From: Haemonchus contortus
Lineage: Eukaryota > Nematoda > Chromadorea > Rhabditida > Trichostrongylidae
DNA length: 64,000 bases
Direction of reading: 5' to 3'
NCBI GenBank assembly: GCA_000469685.2
Contig: LS997562.1
Location: 30,603,928-30,667,927, forward strand
Shown in pieces: positions 37,101-48,955 of the stretch. The position numbers and the translations under genes are program-made. Position 1 is the first letter of the stretch. Each line of letters opens with the position of its first letter. The notes under the pieces are model-generated. The model searched no databases and was not told the origin of the DNA. It saw only the letters and a list, made by a program, of their open reading frames with translations.

Positions 37101-39041
37101 GAAAGAAATAACGATTGTATTCATTATGTACTCCAAGTTATCCCACTATGATCATAAAGCGAGGTAAATCAAAATACCAGAGGTATGTTATAAAATTACA
37201 CGACGTTGTTGTTTTATCAAGGAGCCCCACGATTTCAATCGAGGGTCATAAAGTGAGTTTAAAGGATTAGAACCAATCAAATCGTTTCTTAATCTGCAGT
37301 TTTGGAAAGAAAACTAGAAACGTTTTTTGGAAACCGCTTCGCAGTGGATGTTTAGTTTAGTTTTATTCCTATAATTAGGATTTGTTGGAATGTGCACTTT
37401 CCCTTCACTGGAAGTTATTTCGATTCGTGATCCTTACCTCCGCAAATATCTTACTCCAGCACGATGAACGGATCGCCGAGAAATTAGAGTGATCTTCAGT
37501 AAAGCAGGACTTTCGGGATCATCTCCAACTGTCAATATATCACACAACACACTTCCTTGCGTAACTGGTACGATCCTGAATCGTCAGATGGTAAAAAATC
37601 AACAGAAAAGTACATTAAGCAAAAAAAAAATAAACTTCTTTCATTCACCAACCCTTTAACCATCTATTCAACTTCAGATCAAATTTTTGTTATTTGTTGT
37701 TTGACAATGAATAAGTTCCGTCTTCCAAAATAAATCCGCAATACATGCATAATGCTCACCATCTTTTCGCTAGATCTTTATCAACTGTCTCATCGAGCAA
37801 ATCCTTGAGTAACACCTTATTCCAAAAGAATCGTTCATCAGGACCAGATCCAGATGATGAGAAATGTCTGGAGAAAGCGTTTAGTGAGTGGAATTTCATT
37901 AAGCGTGAAGTTTATGTATGCTGCTGACCATGCACGATATTCGAAGTTTAAAATTAGGTCGAACCTATGGGTGGAGTGCGTAATGTCTCTACCAAAACAA
38001 AAGTAGAAGTCGGGATGGTCATTAAAAAGTCGAAGCACTTCGTCGAGTAAAACTCCAGATTTCGGGCTGTTGCCTAGAAATAGTGATTCTAAGCTTATTC
38101 CATGAATAGGGGGATGATAATCACACAAAAAGGCAAAAAATGTTCAAGAAAGACATGCCTATTTTATCTTGGACGAATTTGAACAATTTCCCTGTGCCTT
38201 GTTTCAAACGGCGAGTAGCTGCTGCTTCGGACGGCAATGGAGCTGTGGCCGCAGCTATATCAAATGGTACACTGGAATCCAGAGGAATAGCTTTGACCCG
38301 ATCAATCCGATACACCGAACTTTTCTTCTGAAAACGAACCAAAGTTGTATGGCCATTGAGGTGTTGGAGGAAAAAATGGAAAACTATTAGATGGAGAAGA
38401 CATCGACTTACATCTAGTTGAATGAACTCCGCAACCACTGTACTTTCGCTGACGAAAAGCAAATAATTAGTGCCATCAACATCTATGCGTCCAATAACAG
38501 AGATAATATCACATACTTCTTCAGCGTCCATAGGTATAACGTCTACAATCACATGATGAAATAGCGATGCGAAACTGCTCTGCACGAAGCCTCATGAGGC
38601 AAATAGGGAACGATCTCGCTAGGATAGTACTGGGAAAAGAAATATAATGATGTCAAAGCATCCCAAAACTTATAGACCTTAGGCGCCCTGGTAACAGGAT
38701 TACAGCTATCGATTTATCTTACACATCCGGGCTTATTCAAGTCACTAATAACAACGATCAGCTTGGGTTTGCTCGATTGTTTGATTTATAAGTATATCAC
38801 AAAACAATTGAATTTTGATAGAGCAAGAATGATGGAATTACTTGAGTATTTGTGGTACCAGTTAAAAGTACTACCCCTTAAAAAAGAAAAAAACAACAAG
38901 ATCAAAAAAGACACAACGAAGAAGTCCGTGATACTAACCGGCTTTTGAATCCACAGATAGTTTGCCGTCAATCTTGGAACATATGAGTCGATACCCGTCA
39001 TCTTCGACTATGTAGGCTGTGAGTGTAGAATACAGCTTCAT
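34161..39041 (-). CDS. sac-2: SAC-domain phosphoinositide phosphatase, INPP5F/Sac2 orthologue
   Basis: INPP5F/Sac2 is a phosphoinositide 4-phosphatase acting on the endocytic pathway. Twenty minus-strand exons give 793 residues: 39041-38939, 38542-38412, 38327-38159, 38073-37965, 37867-37760, 37575-37438, 37081-36994, 36923-36717, 36342-36259, 36202-36133, 36056-35980, 35916-35779, 35727-35559, 35490-35380, 35316-35250, 35198-35108, 35056-34895, 34670-34579, 34487-34402, 34342-34161. The start MKLYSTLTAYIV matches the family's N-terminus. The SAC domain shows ERFFWNK, ISRRSVHRAGVRYLRRG, RGSVPIFWSQ, NLVDQAGRE, and the catalytic CX5R as NCVDCLDRTN (exon 11). YAGTAALKGDVTR and a GGWAL-containing hSac2 domain follow, then an acidic tail. 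The exon 3 donor is uncertain: GC at 38158 (phase fits) or a weak GT at 38154 paired with a different acceptor. An acceptor (TTTCAG) at 39062 is the likely SL site. Confidence 0.93.
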
Positions 39042-39055
39042 CCTGGGCCCGTCAT
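39038..39055 (-). promoter_or_regulatory. Short uORF overlapping the sac-2 start
   Basis: After the likely trans-splice acceptor, an ATG at 39055 opens a five-codon frame whose TGA overlaps the sac-2 ATG (ATGA). Such an overlap could tune initiation; that is inference. Confidence 0.5.
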
Positions 39056-39061
39056 GTACAG

Positions 39062-40187
39062 CTGAAAGCTGTCTTGAAATAGAACGATTCGCGTTTACTG
39101 CGAAGTTAACATGCACATCTCTAAACGTACAACAATGATCAACAATCTTCAAGCCTGGTAACTAACTTTGTTTTCCTCTACGCAATTACTTACAAAAAAT
39201 TGGTTACAGGGATACGACCACCCTTTTGATATTAAATTACGTACAGGTATAGTACATAAGATAGCATTAAAAACTTTGTTATAGGAACGAGATGTGAATA
39301 GAAGCACATCATCATTTAGCCCTATTTTAGGCTCATGAGAGCTCGTGTTGTGACACTCATAGATAAGATTCAGACTCGGTACCAGGGAACAAGTACAACT
39401 TCTTAAATTAGGTCACATATAACCAATCCACAAATGTTCTCCTTTACAAACGGTTTCATCTCGCTTACATGCGTGAGTGGTAGGCGCTCAAACAAGAACA
39501 CAGAGGCACAATTTTCGTTACTATAAGTTCCAAACGAGCTGGCCCTCGGTATTTTGACGTTCCAATGAAGTTAAGGCGAGCACGCAATCATGAGCATGCT
39601 CTGAGCCTCGCGAACCCTGCGAACAGAGCATGAACTCTGACTGAACCGAAGCGCCAAACCAAAATGCAATCCCATTACAACACGCCACAAAACGAGGCTT
39701 TACCATAAATAGAAAAGCGTACAATTGCGTATAAAACTATGTGCAACCACCCGGACTCACAAAGCTCGGGCTACTTCCGTATTCCAAGCCTGCCGACTCT
39801 TCAAAACTCGGTCTTATCGATTACAAACTCAGCTAAAACTTGAGGTTGCTTTTAGCAAACATTTAGAAACGTAGCAAAATGCGGTCAACACAACACACGC
39901 CCACCCCTGGTGAGAAAAAAAAAAACAAATCATAAGTCTACGAACTGGTTACTACTCGTCTTTAACTTCGATCTATTTCCACAATCATTTCTCCTGCAAA
40001 TGTAGGGGTTTCGAACCGAACGCACCGGGCCTGTTCACTAACGTAGTTGAAATAAACTAGAACAACACGAATTATTTCCGCTGTACGGCAATTCATGCAG
40101 TACAGTAAAGTGTGGAATACACCTACATGTGAAACAAGACTGTCGAAAACAATCAATAACAACAATTTATTGATAACAAGAACAAAT
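39062..40187. other. Interval between rpl-31 and sac-2
   Basis: About 1.1 kb between two same-strand genes. It is too long for a typical short operon spacer but could still be one. A minus-strand frame at 39962-40207 overlaps the rpl-31 stop region and is not supported. Confidence 0.5.
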
Positions 40188-43100
40188 TCATTCTTCACTG
40201 TCAACATTCACATTCGTGAGGTTTTTGAAGTTGGTGCATGGAACGAAGGTGCATAAGGTATAAAGCTTGTGCACGGAATCCTCGTCCTCGTTACGGCGCC
40301 GGGACAAACGAACGCGGATACGGAAAGGCACATTCCTGCAAGAAGCTACTAAAGATCACAAAGGCACTTGAAAAATGCTTAGACCACAGATAAAACAGAA
40401 GAAGGCTTATAATGAGCATCTTCGGCGAAAAGTGGTTTAAAAATGCAAGTTCAAAGAATGCTCATGAGGTTTCATGAGAGAGAGGGGAAAAAGTAATACA
40501 ATACGGCGGGCGTAATAAATAGTTAGACCGACGAGCGATTACGATGATTATAACGCAAACAACAAATCTGCCTAATCTATAAACAGACTGACACGGCTGG
40601 GGAACTATGATTATGGTTCAGTTACCACAAATCTTGACTTCGAACATTACCTGCACGAAAGACAATTCGAGATGACAAGTAAAGTTAAAGCCAATAAAGG
40701 GACTTCGACATAATACTACACGAAGTAAATCCATAGCGATCCCTTCTCGATTCTATAGGCTTATTTTTCACAAACCAATCCATTTACTCCATTGTTCAAG
40801 TTTTCAGAAAGATCGTGAATGTTTTTTTTTTCAAATGCAAGCCCTACTTAGCAATCTGTACTACGCACCATGACATATCGAAATCGCACCGCCTACAATC
40901 CTACAACTTCTTGCTGCTCACCATCACTTGAAACCATTCCTTCAGATGGTAGCGTAATCTTTCTTACATTTTTTTCACCCAAATACATAATGGCATTCTC
41001 TTCTCGAGTGATTTGTTAAGGGAACTCTTCTTTTACGTGCGTGCGAACCGAACTCAGTATTACAAGGTGCCCCGTTGTGCAGTATGTCTCGACAAAATAG
41101 CATTGCAAAGGTTTAGACGCTCAAGACAGATCACACCCATCAACGGACGAACCAGTACCTTAAAACGACTTCAGAACCAGCGAAGGCTCACTGAAATGTC
41201 TTCCTATGTAGAGCAACCTTAACTATTAAAGTGATGGATTGTACCATCTACACATGAAAAAGTGTAAAAGAAATATAGAACAAAGTAAGACCGTAAAAAG
41301 CAAAATGGGAAACTTAATATTACTAACGAACGAAGTTAATAGTAGTAAAACTGTATCGGCAATTAAGCAGCATCCCAATTTTTCCTTGTTTATTTTATAG
41401 TTTGCTTATAAATAAAAATTTTGCCATGTATATATAAAACATTGACCAGCCAAGAATAAAACCCAACTATGCACACAATCTCTACGGCTCAAGAAATAGG
41501 AGAAGCACTTTTAGTGTGCAGTTCATGCAAAAATCAATCTTGCTGAGGGCAGCGCAAAGAGGGGAAGCGGGAGATGGATGGCATAAGTTCCTGAAAAGCC
41601 AATGAAATCATAAAGGCGTTGCGAAAAGGTATGAAAAGAAATAAAATACATCACAATTCATCTAAATCTGCTGCATCACAACAACTTTCAAACAGCCCTT
41701 AGTCAAACCACGCGAGAGCAAAGCTTCTTCATTCATTCATATCCCATCGCCTTCAAAGTAGGACAGGTACACAAAAACAGTGCACAATTCGAGACCTGAG
41801 AAAACAACAAGTTATGATGTACCGTTCTACTCTCAAGCTCCAATTATTTGCAATAATAAGAACTGAATACCCTGCCATCACCAGATAATCATAAGTTAGA
41901 CAAAGTGATGCATAAGCAGGCAAAGCAGATGAATATCAAGAAAGTTAACGCTTGTTCAGCACTGTCAATGAACATCCTCGTACTCGCTAGGCCCAGTGAT
42001 ATTTTGAGGTTCTTAGGCGGTAGTAGGTAAATTTGTTATAGCTTCAGGTGACTTTCCCTACAAAGATGGTGAAATGCTGACTGAAGTTGATTGGAGTGAG
42101 CGGTACTTGTGACTAGCTCGTCTGCGCCCAAACTTATGGATTTAATCTATAGGGCGTCTAAATTGCAGCTATTTACGCTGTCTCAAAAGATCGCTGGTGA
42201 ACAGTCCATTCTAGCCAATGTGTTGCTCATAATGTGCCACTACCTTCGTGTTCATTCCTTGTCACCACTCGCAGAAGATGGCACGAAGCTTGTGTTGTCC
42301 ATTCATTCTTGATAAACCTGTGGAAGCCCGTGTGAGAACCCTTGTTTAACCACGCCTAGATCGTGTTCTAAACCTCCGACACCATTGCTATCGTGTTCGT
42401 TGAATGAAATTCTGATGAAAATGTAGTTTGGGAGGTAGGGGGGGGGGGGGGGGGGATGGAAAAGAGAAAAGAGCAGTGCACTCCACCCTCCCCCCACTCT
42501 GACAACCACACTTTCAACAAAATTTTTAACGTATATTGCTTTTTTTGACATGATGTACAGCTTTTTACCAGAGAGTCTAATTGGCGATCCAACCAACACC
42601 ATTAAATAGAACGCCTTCAATGTTAGTGGAATCCAGAATAAACAGCAAACAATAAGGAAACAGTTTAAATGGATAACAAAGACACTATGCTAAGCGGTGC
42701 CACGTGTTTCCTTGGGTGAGGGAAAGAAACAAAAGTGATTCAAGTTAGGCAGTAGATAAACAAATTCCTAGGCCCTCATGCACATTTGGTGAGTTCATTC
42801 CACTTGGTTCCCGTACCAGTTCTTCTTTCGTACTGATTAAGATGAGCAAGTGAGTCATATAAAATATCTTGTACAAAACAGAGTCTGATCCCACTCTCTT
42901 ACCCCAACCCAGAGAGCATCTGAAAAACAAAAAGCTAAGCGATAAACAGTCACTCACTTGATTCCCTTTGACCAAACGTACTTATTCAATCTTGTGTCAA
43001 TACGAACGTCTTCTGTGTTCATTTGTTGTTTGGCGAACTTCCGGATTTCATCGATAGCACGAGGTGCACGCTTTTTTGAGCCTCTTAAAAAGTAATCTTC

Positions 43101-43260
43101 AAATCGTTCTTAGCTCAGATCTTACCGTGTTGAGGATCGCAATAACACAGAACGATACTTACACTCCTTTTATCCTTTTGTGCATATGTATGGTGTACTC
43201 GCGGGTAACAACCTCATTAATCGCATTGCGAGCCTTGCGATCCTGCTTGGCTTTCACCAT
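40188..43260 (-). CDS. rpl-31: 60S ribosomal protein L31 (eL31)
   Basis: Large-subunit ribosomal protein near the peptide exit tunnel. Three exons (43260-43163, 43083-42958, 40335-40188) give 123 residues, the family size. Recognisable stretches are [68 protein letters not shown] and the C-terminal NVNVDSEE. The ATG is preceded by AATTTTAG then GTAAA, a trans-splice-type acceptor ending at 43266. The second intron is 2.6 kb (40336-42957), large for a ribosomal protein gene, and contains an 18-G run; I see no gene in it. Divergently arranged with the GKAP1-like gene. Confidence 0.95.
42438..42455. repeat. Homopolymer run G18
   Basis: Eighteen consecutive G on the plus strand inside rpl-31 intron 2, flanked by a C-rich CACCCTCCCCCC patch about 30 bp downstream. 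Confidence 0.9.
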
Positions 43261-43265
43261 TTTAC

Positions 43266-43950
43266 CTAAAATTAGGTTAATACCTTCAAGTGCATGTGTA
43301 AATGCAGAACATAATTCCGATATGAGAACTTCAGAAGCAGTAGAAAGCAAGACCTCACGATATAAGCAATTGCTAGGTGTAGCTTCAACGAAGTAGGGGC
43401 TAGCCATGATTGATTTACCGGTTATATTTAGCCATTAAGACCCCAAGTATTACGCACGATCAAAATGCTCAAGCATACCAGCTGTGAAGAAGAACTCACA
43501 GTTTTACTGCTTAATATTCTCTAAGAAACAACCAATTAATAATGCAAAATTTCCATGAAATTAAAAAGTCGCGACTCAACTTCGAAGACGAATACTCAAC
43601 CAAGGTCGATTTAGCTGCGTAATCCGCACAGGAACACCAGAATAACGCCCTTTAAGAAATTGAAGTGTTCCGCCATTGCGTACAACCGTGTGCCACCGTG
43701 TCACCAATCCGTTTTTTCAAAGGGGTTCTAAGTAATTCTAAAACTTCTAGATGTTCTGGACAAATTTTATAAGCCTCTGTTTACCATGTAGCAGTTTAAT
43801 ATGGCGTAGAGAGCTGAGTTCAGTCGTCGCAATTTTTCCGCGTTCCGAGTGTTATACGTGCTAGTTTTAGGGTCATTACCCAGCGTTTAGAAGGAAATTG
43901 TGATACAAGTGAGATAGGTTTGCTAATTTGTACTTTCAGGTTGTTTCCAG
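43266..43950. promoter_or_regulatory. Divergent promoter interval, rpl-31 / GKAP1-like
   Basis: About 690 bp between the 5' ends of two head-to-head genes, each with its own trans-splice-type acceptor. Core elements were not identified; the interval is inferred to hold both promoters. Confidence 0.55.
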
Positions 43951-43952
43951 AA

Positions 43953-45247
43953 ATGGAGTCTCGCTCAAAGTTCGCATGTCTCAACATCGACGATGATTCC
44001 GACGAGGAGTTCACCAGGGTATCCAATAGCAAAGCTGCCTCCAAGAAAGGTGGCCAGAACGGGTACGCGGATATTACCCATCCTTTTCACACTCACTGTG
44101 TTTATACTTTCCGTAATGAGCCATGATACTGTCCATTTTCAAGAATGGCCGGCCCAAAAGTGAAGAATGGCGGCAAGCTCGTAGTTCATGCCATCGAAAA
44201 GAAGCCAAAACCGAAGAAGGCAAATAAGGACAAGGTAGTTGATGTCTTACAGTTGGCAGGATCAATATATATTGTTTCAGTGGCAATATTCTCTCATTGG
44301 TTCAGGTTGTAGATCCAGCAACGGGTCTAGTTGTCCAGGGAGTTGATGAAAACTATGCGTCAGAACAGAAATATCGCGAGGTGAGCATAGCTTCAAATTT
44401 CAAGCAATTTCGGGTGGGTAAAAAGGATTTCTCCTCATGGTTCGGTTTTTCTCATAGCCTCTTTTTAGGATCTCAAGCAAGCTTTGAGAGAGAGTTCTCA
44501 GATGGCTGCTAAGCAGAACACACATTCGAGTCCCAAGGAGAAACCCCCTCCTGTGGAGGTCAAAGTAGGAGCTTACTGCTAAGTTTTCAATCTAAGGGCA
44601 GTTTATGTTTTGGTTTCTTCTGTGTGTTCATGAATCGTTCAGGAGTCAAAGACAGAAGAGAGTCCTTCCGTTGTCGATCAAATACTGGCATCCATTGACG
44701 AGGAATCACGAAAGCAGGGAGTGAAGTCATCCGCTGGCAGTACAACGGTGATTCTATTTTCAACTTGTTCTTGTAGTTTTTTGTATTTTCACTTTCCTCA
44801 GGATGCTGATCCACTGGTTATTGCTTTATATAGAAGCAAACTTTCTGAAGCAATTGAAGAAATGTTGAAAGCGAATGAGGTGCGCTTTCATTACTCCGGC
44901 TAGGTTCTGAATGGTGAGCATGAGTGCTGCTCCTTTCAGAAAGTACAGTCGGCACAAGCGGAAGTTGATAAATACAGAACGAAGTACAGGAAGTTGGTCG
45001 AGCTCTTCCGTGACACTGAAGGTTTGCTTTTATACTCCGTTGGGATGAAGTTATTCCTTCAAAATCTATTTTACACAGTTCATGAAAAAAAATGGAATTT
45101 TCAGTCACTGAAAAAGCGAAATTAGTTATGGATCTGGAAAAGTCTCGAACTTCTGAAGCAGAGCTGGCTTCGCAGCTGGTCGTAACCCAGCGAGAATTAG
45201 AACAGTGTAAAAGCAAACTGAGGGCTTTAGGAGCTTTGGTAAGTTGA
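43953..45247 (+). CDS. GKAP1-like coiled-coil protein
   Basis: Eight exons (43953-44062, 44144-44234, 44306-44380, 44469-44564, 44643-44747, 44802-44879, 44940-45021, 45105-45247) give 259 residues ending LGALVS. The N-terminus SRSKFACLNIDDDSDEE resembles the SRFALLxxD...SDSE start of G-kinase-anchoring protein 1. A Lys-rich segment (KKPKPKKANK) follows. The C-terminal ~100 residues form a predicted coiled coil (KVQSAQAEVDKYRTKYRKLVE onward). Vertebrate GKAP1 is a Golgi-associated anchor for cGMP-dependent kinase; whether that function holds here is unknown. The start follows TTGTTTCCAG-AA, a trans-splice-type acceptor. Exon 4 could end six bases earlier, and the last exon may be spliced at the GTAAGT containing its last codons. 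Both alternatives leave the protein nearly unchanged. Confidence 0.75.
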
Positions 45248-45753
45248 ATTGCCGTCTTGGTTCTCGGTGACGTAAAAGTTGTTGTTACAGAGATGAACAC
45301 CTACGAAAACCCGGTACTATCGTCCAAAAGTGAATTGTGACTCTGTTTTATTGTTTCGGGTAAAATTATCCCATTGCTGAAATTCAAGATGCCTTTTATA
45401 GAGATTATGCTGCCAATTTAGAGAAGAATAAAATTCCTTAATGTTGACTGTACACTCCGACTGGTATTCCTTTATCGATCCAGTTCGTTTTTGTGCGAAA
45501 ATCTCATAACTTTCTTGATAATCTCTGTCCGGTGTACAATACTATTAAATGATGATCACGGCAAACGATACCGAAAGCTGTTCAGGAAAAATCGAAATAG
45601 GAATAAAAAGTGAACATTCCTATCTGCCAAAAGAATTAAAATGCCCAGGTCTCAAGAAGACCGAACATGGAAGTTAGTATATTCAGTGTTCCAATTTTAT
45701 TTTTTTTCGAATACATACAAGCCTTTTCAAGTGTTTCGTTACAACAGTTCCAT
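45248..45753. other. Convergent interval between GKAP1-like gene and ubc-14
   Basis: About 500 bp of AT-rich sequence holding both 3' UTRs. No gene is seen. Confidence 0.6.
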
Positions 45754-47660
45754 TCACGACTCCGATAGTGGTAGACAAAGGGTTTTCCGCACGAGGTTGT
45801 CGGCGATCTTCTCAAATTGTTGTCTATCTTCACGCCACATTTTTGCTGCATTGACGTTTGCAGGAGATTCATCATTCGGCTCTACAATGAGTTGAGTACC
45901 TATGTAATGTCCCTCAAGATTATAAGCTAATGAGAAACACACCAGCCAGCATGCTTACAACGCTAAGAAGAATCTTCTCGATTGACTGAACAGGACTCCA
46001 TCTGAAATGAACTGCTATAAATTAGTAGGATGTCTGCACGACTTCGTTGTCAGCCGTACTGAATTCAAAGACAGATTGAGTGTTGCCATTTCTGCTGGTA
46101 GATACTCCCACCAGGGGAAGCCGGAAAAGCCGAACCGCTGTGAAACTGTAGAAACGCTGTATCGGTTACAACATTCGGAGGTATCGAGACCGAACAGGCA
46201 CTTCCAGTAGTACCCAACTATTAACAAAAGTCAATTGTTCTTCAATGCTCTTTTTAATAAATGAATGACCAAATTCAAAAATGCATATGTAAAATTGTGC
46301 CGACTTCAAACATTTCAAACATGAGGTCCTAAAAGGCCGGACTGTGTATCCGTACGTTAATATTAAGTTCACTACATACCTTTCAGATGAACTTTCGTAC
46401 CCAGTTGGATCGTCGCCAGGAGCGTGCAAAATTGAAATACAAACCCGTCCATCTTGGTAGATATTGGGATGAAACAAATCGCAGGTGAATCTGGATAAGA
46501 TGGGTAACATTGAAAGCGAACATGAGCAAATTGAAGCTTTACGAAACCACATGTCTAACCTCATTTTCGGTGGACTCAGAGGATAATCCTGTGGGAACGA
46601 AATTCGTGCAGGAAACACACCATTTGCAAAGCATGTGTCCTCCGGACCAGTAATAAGACATTCCCATTCAAAAAAGTTATCTTCCTCTAATGGCGCAGCT
46701 AGAATACCCTCAGGTGGTCTATTTGTCAACTCTGAAAGCAATTGTGATGAACTAAATCTTAATCTCGCAGTTCTATGTGGCATGTGATCAGGTGCTATTA
46801 ACATTAGACAGGGGTCATTTTTGAATTAGGAAAGTCCCATTATCAATTAAATAACTTTAAAAGGAAGGTGGCTAAGAATAATTAAGTATTCCCATGCTCT
46901 GAATGTTTAGAAGTCAGTCGAAATGGATAGGGGTTTATTGAGAACCCTCTTATCCACCTTGCGAGCTACACGAAAGTCACTCATTAACAAAGGTAAACAA
47001 ATAAAAAACAAGTAGCACTAGGGCACTTGATCTAATTTTGCTGCAGTTAAGCGAATAGAGCCTGCTATAGAATCGAAAGAATGACAAGAAAATGGGCCTC
47101 TGTCCTGACCCTAAACAGAGCAATCACGGCAAGCTATCTGAGAGTCACTTTGTCGGTACGTTTTCCCTACTAACTTCTGCATATGAGGTGGTTAAAATGA
47201 TGCAAAGAGAAATGCTTAAATGTTTCCAGTATCGAGTTTTAGTACTACTGCTCTATTTTGTAAATCACAAATATTTGCTAGAACTCGACCGCAAATTGGT
47301 AAGAACTAAGCGATTAAGAAAACCCAGAGATGAAGCAGTCTTCTGAAGGATTGACAATTTCATCTATCATTCGGCATCAATTTTAAGTGATTTGATGGTC
47401 AATTACTCTATTACACAACATTCTGAGGGTCGAACCAAGAGAAGACTTTTATGATAGCCTTTAGATCATTTGGGTTAACCGTTACCCTTCTTCAAAGTCA
47501 GTTTTCCAAAAAACACCTACAGAAGTAACTATACAAAAACTACAATTAGGAGTACACATGCATGCATAGGCAAATAGATGTGTCAAACCTGATTTTATGA
47601 ATTATGTCATGGCTCACCTTTGTACTCTGTCATCAGGCGTTTGAGCGCATAGCCAGCCAT
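45754..47660 (-). CDS. ubc-14: Ubiquitin-conjugating enzyme E2 G2 (UBC7/UBE2G2) orthologue
   Basis: E2 enzyme that carries ubiquitin as a thioester, used in ER-associated degradation with ERAD E3 ligases. Five minus-strand exons (47660-47618, 46731-46560, 46490-46380, 46001-45943, 45881-45754) give 170 residues, close to the usual 165. The sequence starts MAGYALKRLMTEYKELT, then PPEGI, FFEWECLITGPEDTCF, FPQDYPLSPPKMRF, HPNIYQDGRVCISILHAPGDD with the catalytic Cys and the G2-type acidic insertion after it, WSPVQSIEKILLSVVSMLAEPN and a C-terminal helix. Exon 1 is tiny (43 nt) and lies 0.9 kb upstream, but its phase matches and the protein needs it. The ATG is directly behind ACTTTACAG, a trans-splice-type acceptor. 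A 299-bp repeat shared with the neighbouring acyltransferase begins just upstream. Confidence 0.94.
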
Positions 47661-47672
47661 TCTGTAAAGTGG

Positions 47673-47971
47673 CAATCGACAACCTTACATGTCACCTTTA
47701 AAGTGTCTTACTCAGATATGGGAAGAGATTCTACTCATAATTTGCATCAGTCACATATAGGGCAACTTTATTCAAGTACTCGTAGACAATCGACTGACAA
47801 GTAGAACACAAACTAATCACAGCTACTGAAATTCAAATGCAACAACATTCAACAGAGCACGAGACTTGAACTTCTCTCTATGTTTTCATGGTACAGTAAA
47901 ACAAAAATCCTAGGTGCATGCCGTCTAGAAAGAACACTGCTAATATAACAAAATCACTAAAATCTACTGAG
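47673..47971. repeat. ~300-bp direct repeat, copy next to ubc-14 5' end
   Basis: Starts CAATCGACAACC and ends AAAATCTACTGAG, aligning throughout with 48956-49266 apart from small indels. It lies 12 bp upstream of the ubc-14 ATG, with only the polypyrimidine tract and CAG of the acceptor between them. Confidence 0.85.
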
Positions 47972-48100
47972 TGTGAGCATCGGAGTATGAGCAACACTAT
48001 TCTCCCACAAAACATTCAAAACGTACAGTTAAACTACATGAATTGAACATCAGAAGCAGTAGAATATAGGGCAAGAAAAAAAAATAACGACGTTCTGAAT

Positions 48101-48928
48101 CTAACAATATCTACTCCTCAGTTCCTTGTTAAGCTCATCATGCTTGGCCATCATCAAAGTACGACAGTGATCGCTCAGCTCCTCAACATTTTTGAAGTCT
48201 GCAGGGTCTATTGGTGGTAGGAATTCGACCAAGCATACTCCACTGTCAAATCGTCGCGTAGCAGCATCGTAGAAGAAACTATGCGACGAAAAGACGCAAC
48301 ATACTATAGGAACCTTAGCCGTCTTAGACAGGACAAATGCTCCTTTTTTGAATGGAAGCATCGTCTTTCCAGGATTGCGCGTTCCTTCAGGATAGATCCA
48401 CACTTTTCGATCGTTGGTATTAATAGCATCTAACGTCGAGTCGAGAGCTTTGTGAGCCTTTTCTTTACTGAAGCGATTGACCCAAACAGCATTGCACATA
48501 TAAGCACAGAGATTAAATCCCGGTAGATATTTGAGACTACTTTTAAGCATCACTACACAGTTCTTCGGCCAACAATACGACATTCCGAGTACATCGAGAG
48601 CACTTTGATGGTTGGCGATAATGATGAACGCCTTGTCGCTGTTCAAGAATTGTTCATTCCTCAATTCAAAGCGAAGCCGTAAAACCGAACAGAACCATTG
48701 GAAGAGTGAGAACATTCTGTAATGGTTATGTGGCGTCCTTCCGAAGGGTATACTTATGATACCTCCAAGGGTACCCGCAGCCATGATAGCCACGAGGTAG
48801 ATGAGGACTTTGACATAGAATCGAACTGTAGACGAAATATACGTCAATATCAGCGCAGCACTTACTGCCGAAATAGTGATAGTCAAGCAGTGATAGGGAC
48901 AAAGGTCGCTAACATTTTCGTCCCACAT
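48101..48928 (-). CDS. 1-acyl-sn-glycerol-3-phosphate acyltransferase (AGPAT), intronless
   Basis: Makes phosphatidic acid from lysophosphatidic acid in the ER membrane. A single exon encodes 275 residues from the ATG at 48928 (the frame is open to 48979, but the first ATG there lies upstream of an acceptor-like GTATTTTCAG ending at 48947). Two or three hydrophobic segments sit in the first 70 residues. The acyltransferase motifs are all present: NHQSALD (catalytic His and Asp), a VWVNRFS motif II, YPEGTRNPGK (motif III) and VPIVCCVFSS (motif IV). The length is full size and there is no frame break. The lack of introns is striking, as the other annotated genes here have exons of 50-210 nt; a retrocopy is the natural explanation but no poly(A) tract is seen. 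Related to C. elegans acl-1/acl-2; exact orthology not settled. Confidence 0.9.
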   Translation of the reverse strand: MWDENVSDLCPYHCLTITISAVSAALILTYISSTVRFYVKVLIYLVAIMAAGTLGGIISIPFGRTPHNHYRMFSLFQWFCSVLRLRFELRNEQFLNSDKAFIIIANHQSALDVLGMSYCWPKNCVVMLKSSLKYLPGFNLCAYMCNAVWVNRFSKEKAHKALDSTLDAINTNDRKVWIYPEGTRNPGKTMLPFKKGAFVLSKTAKVPIVCCVFSSHSFFYDAATRRFDSGVCLVEFLPPIDPADFKNVEELSDHCRTLMMAKHDELNKELRSRYC

Positions 48929-48955
48929 CTTTCCTGATAAATTATCCTGAAAATA

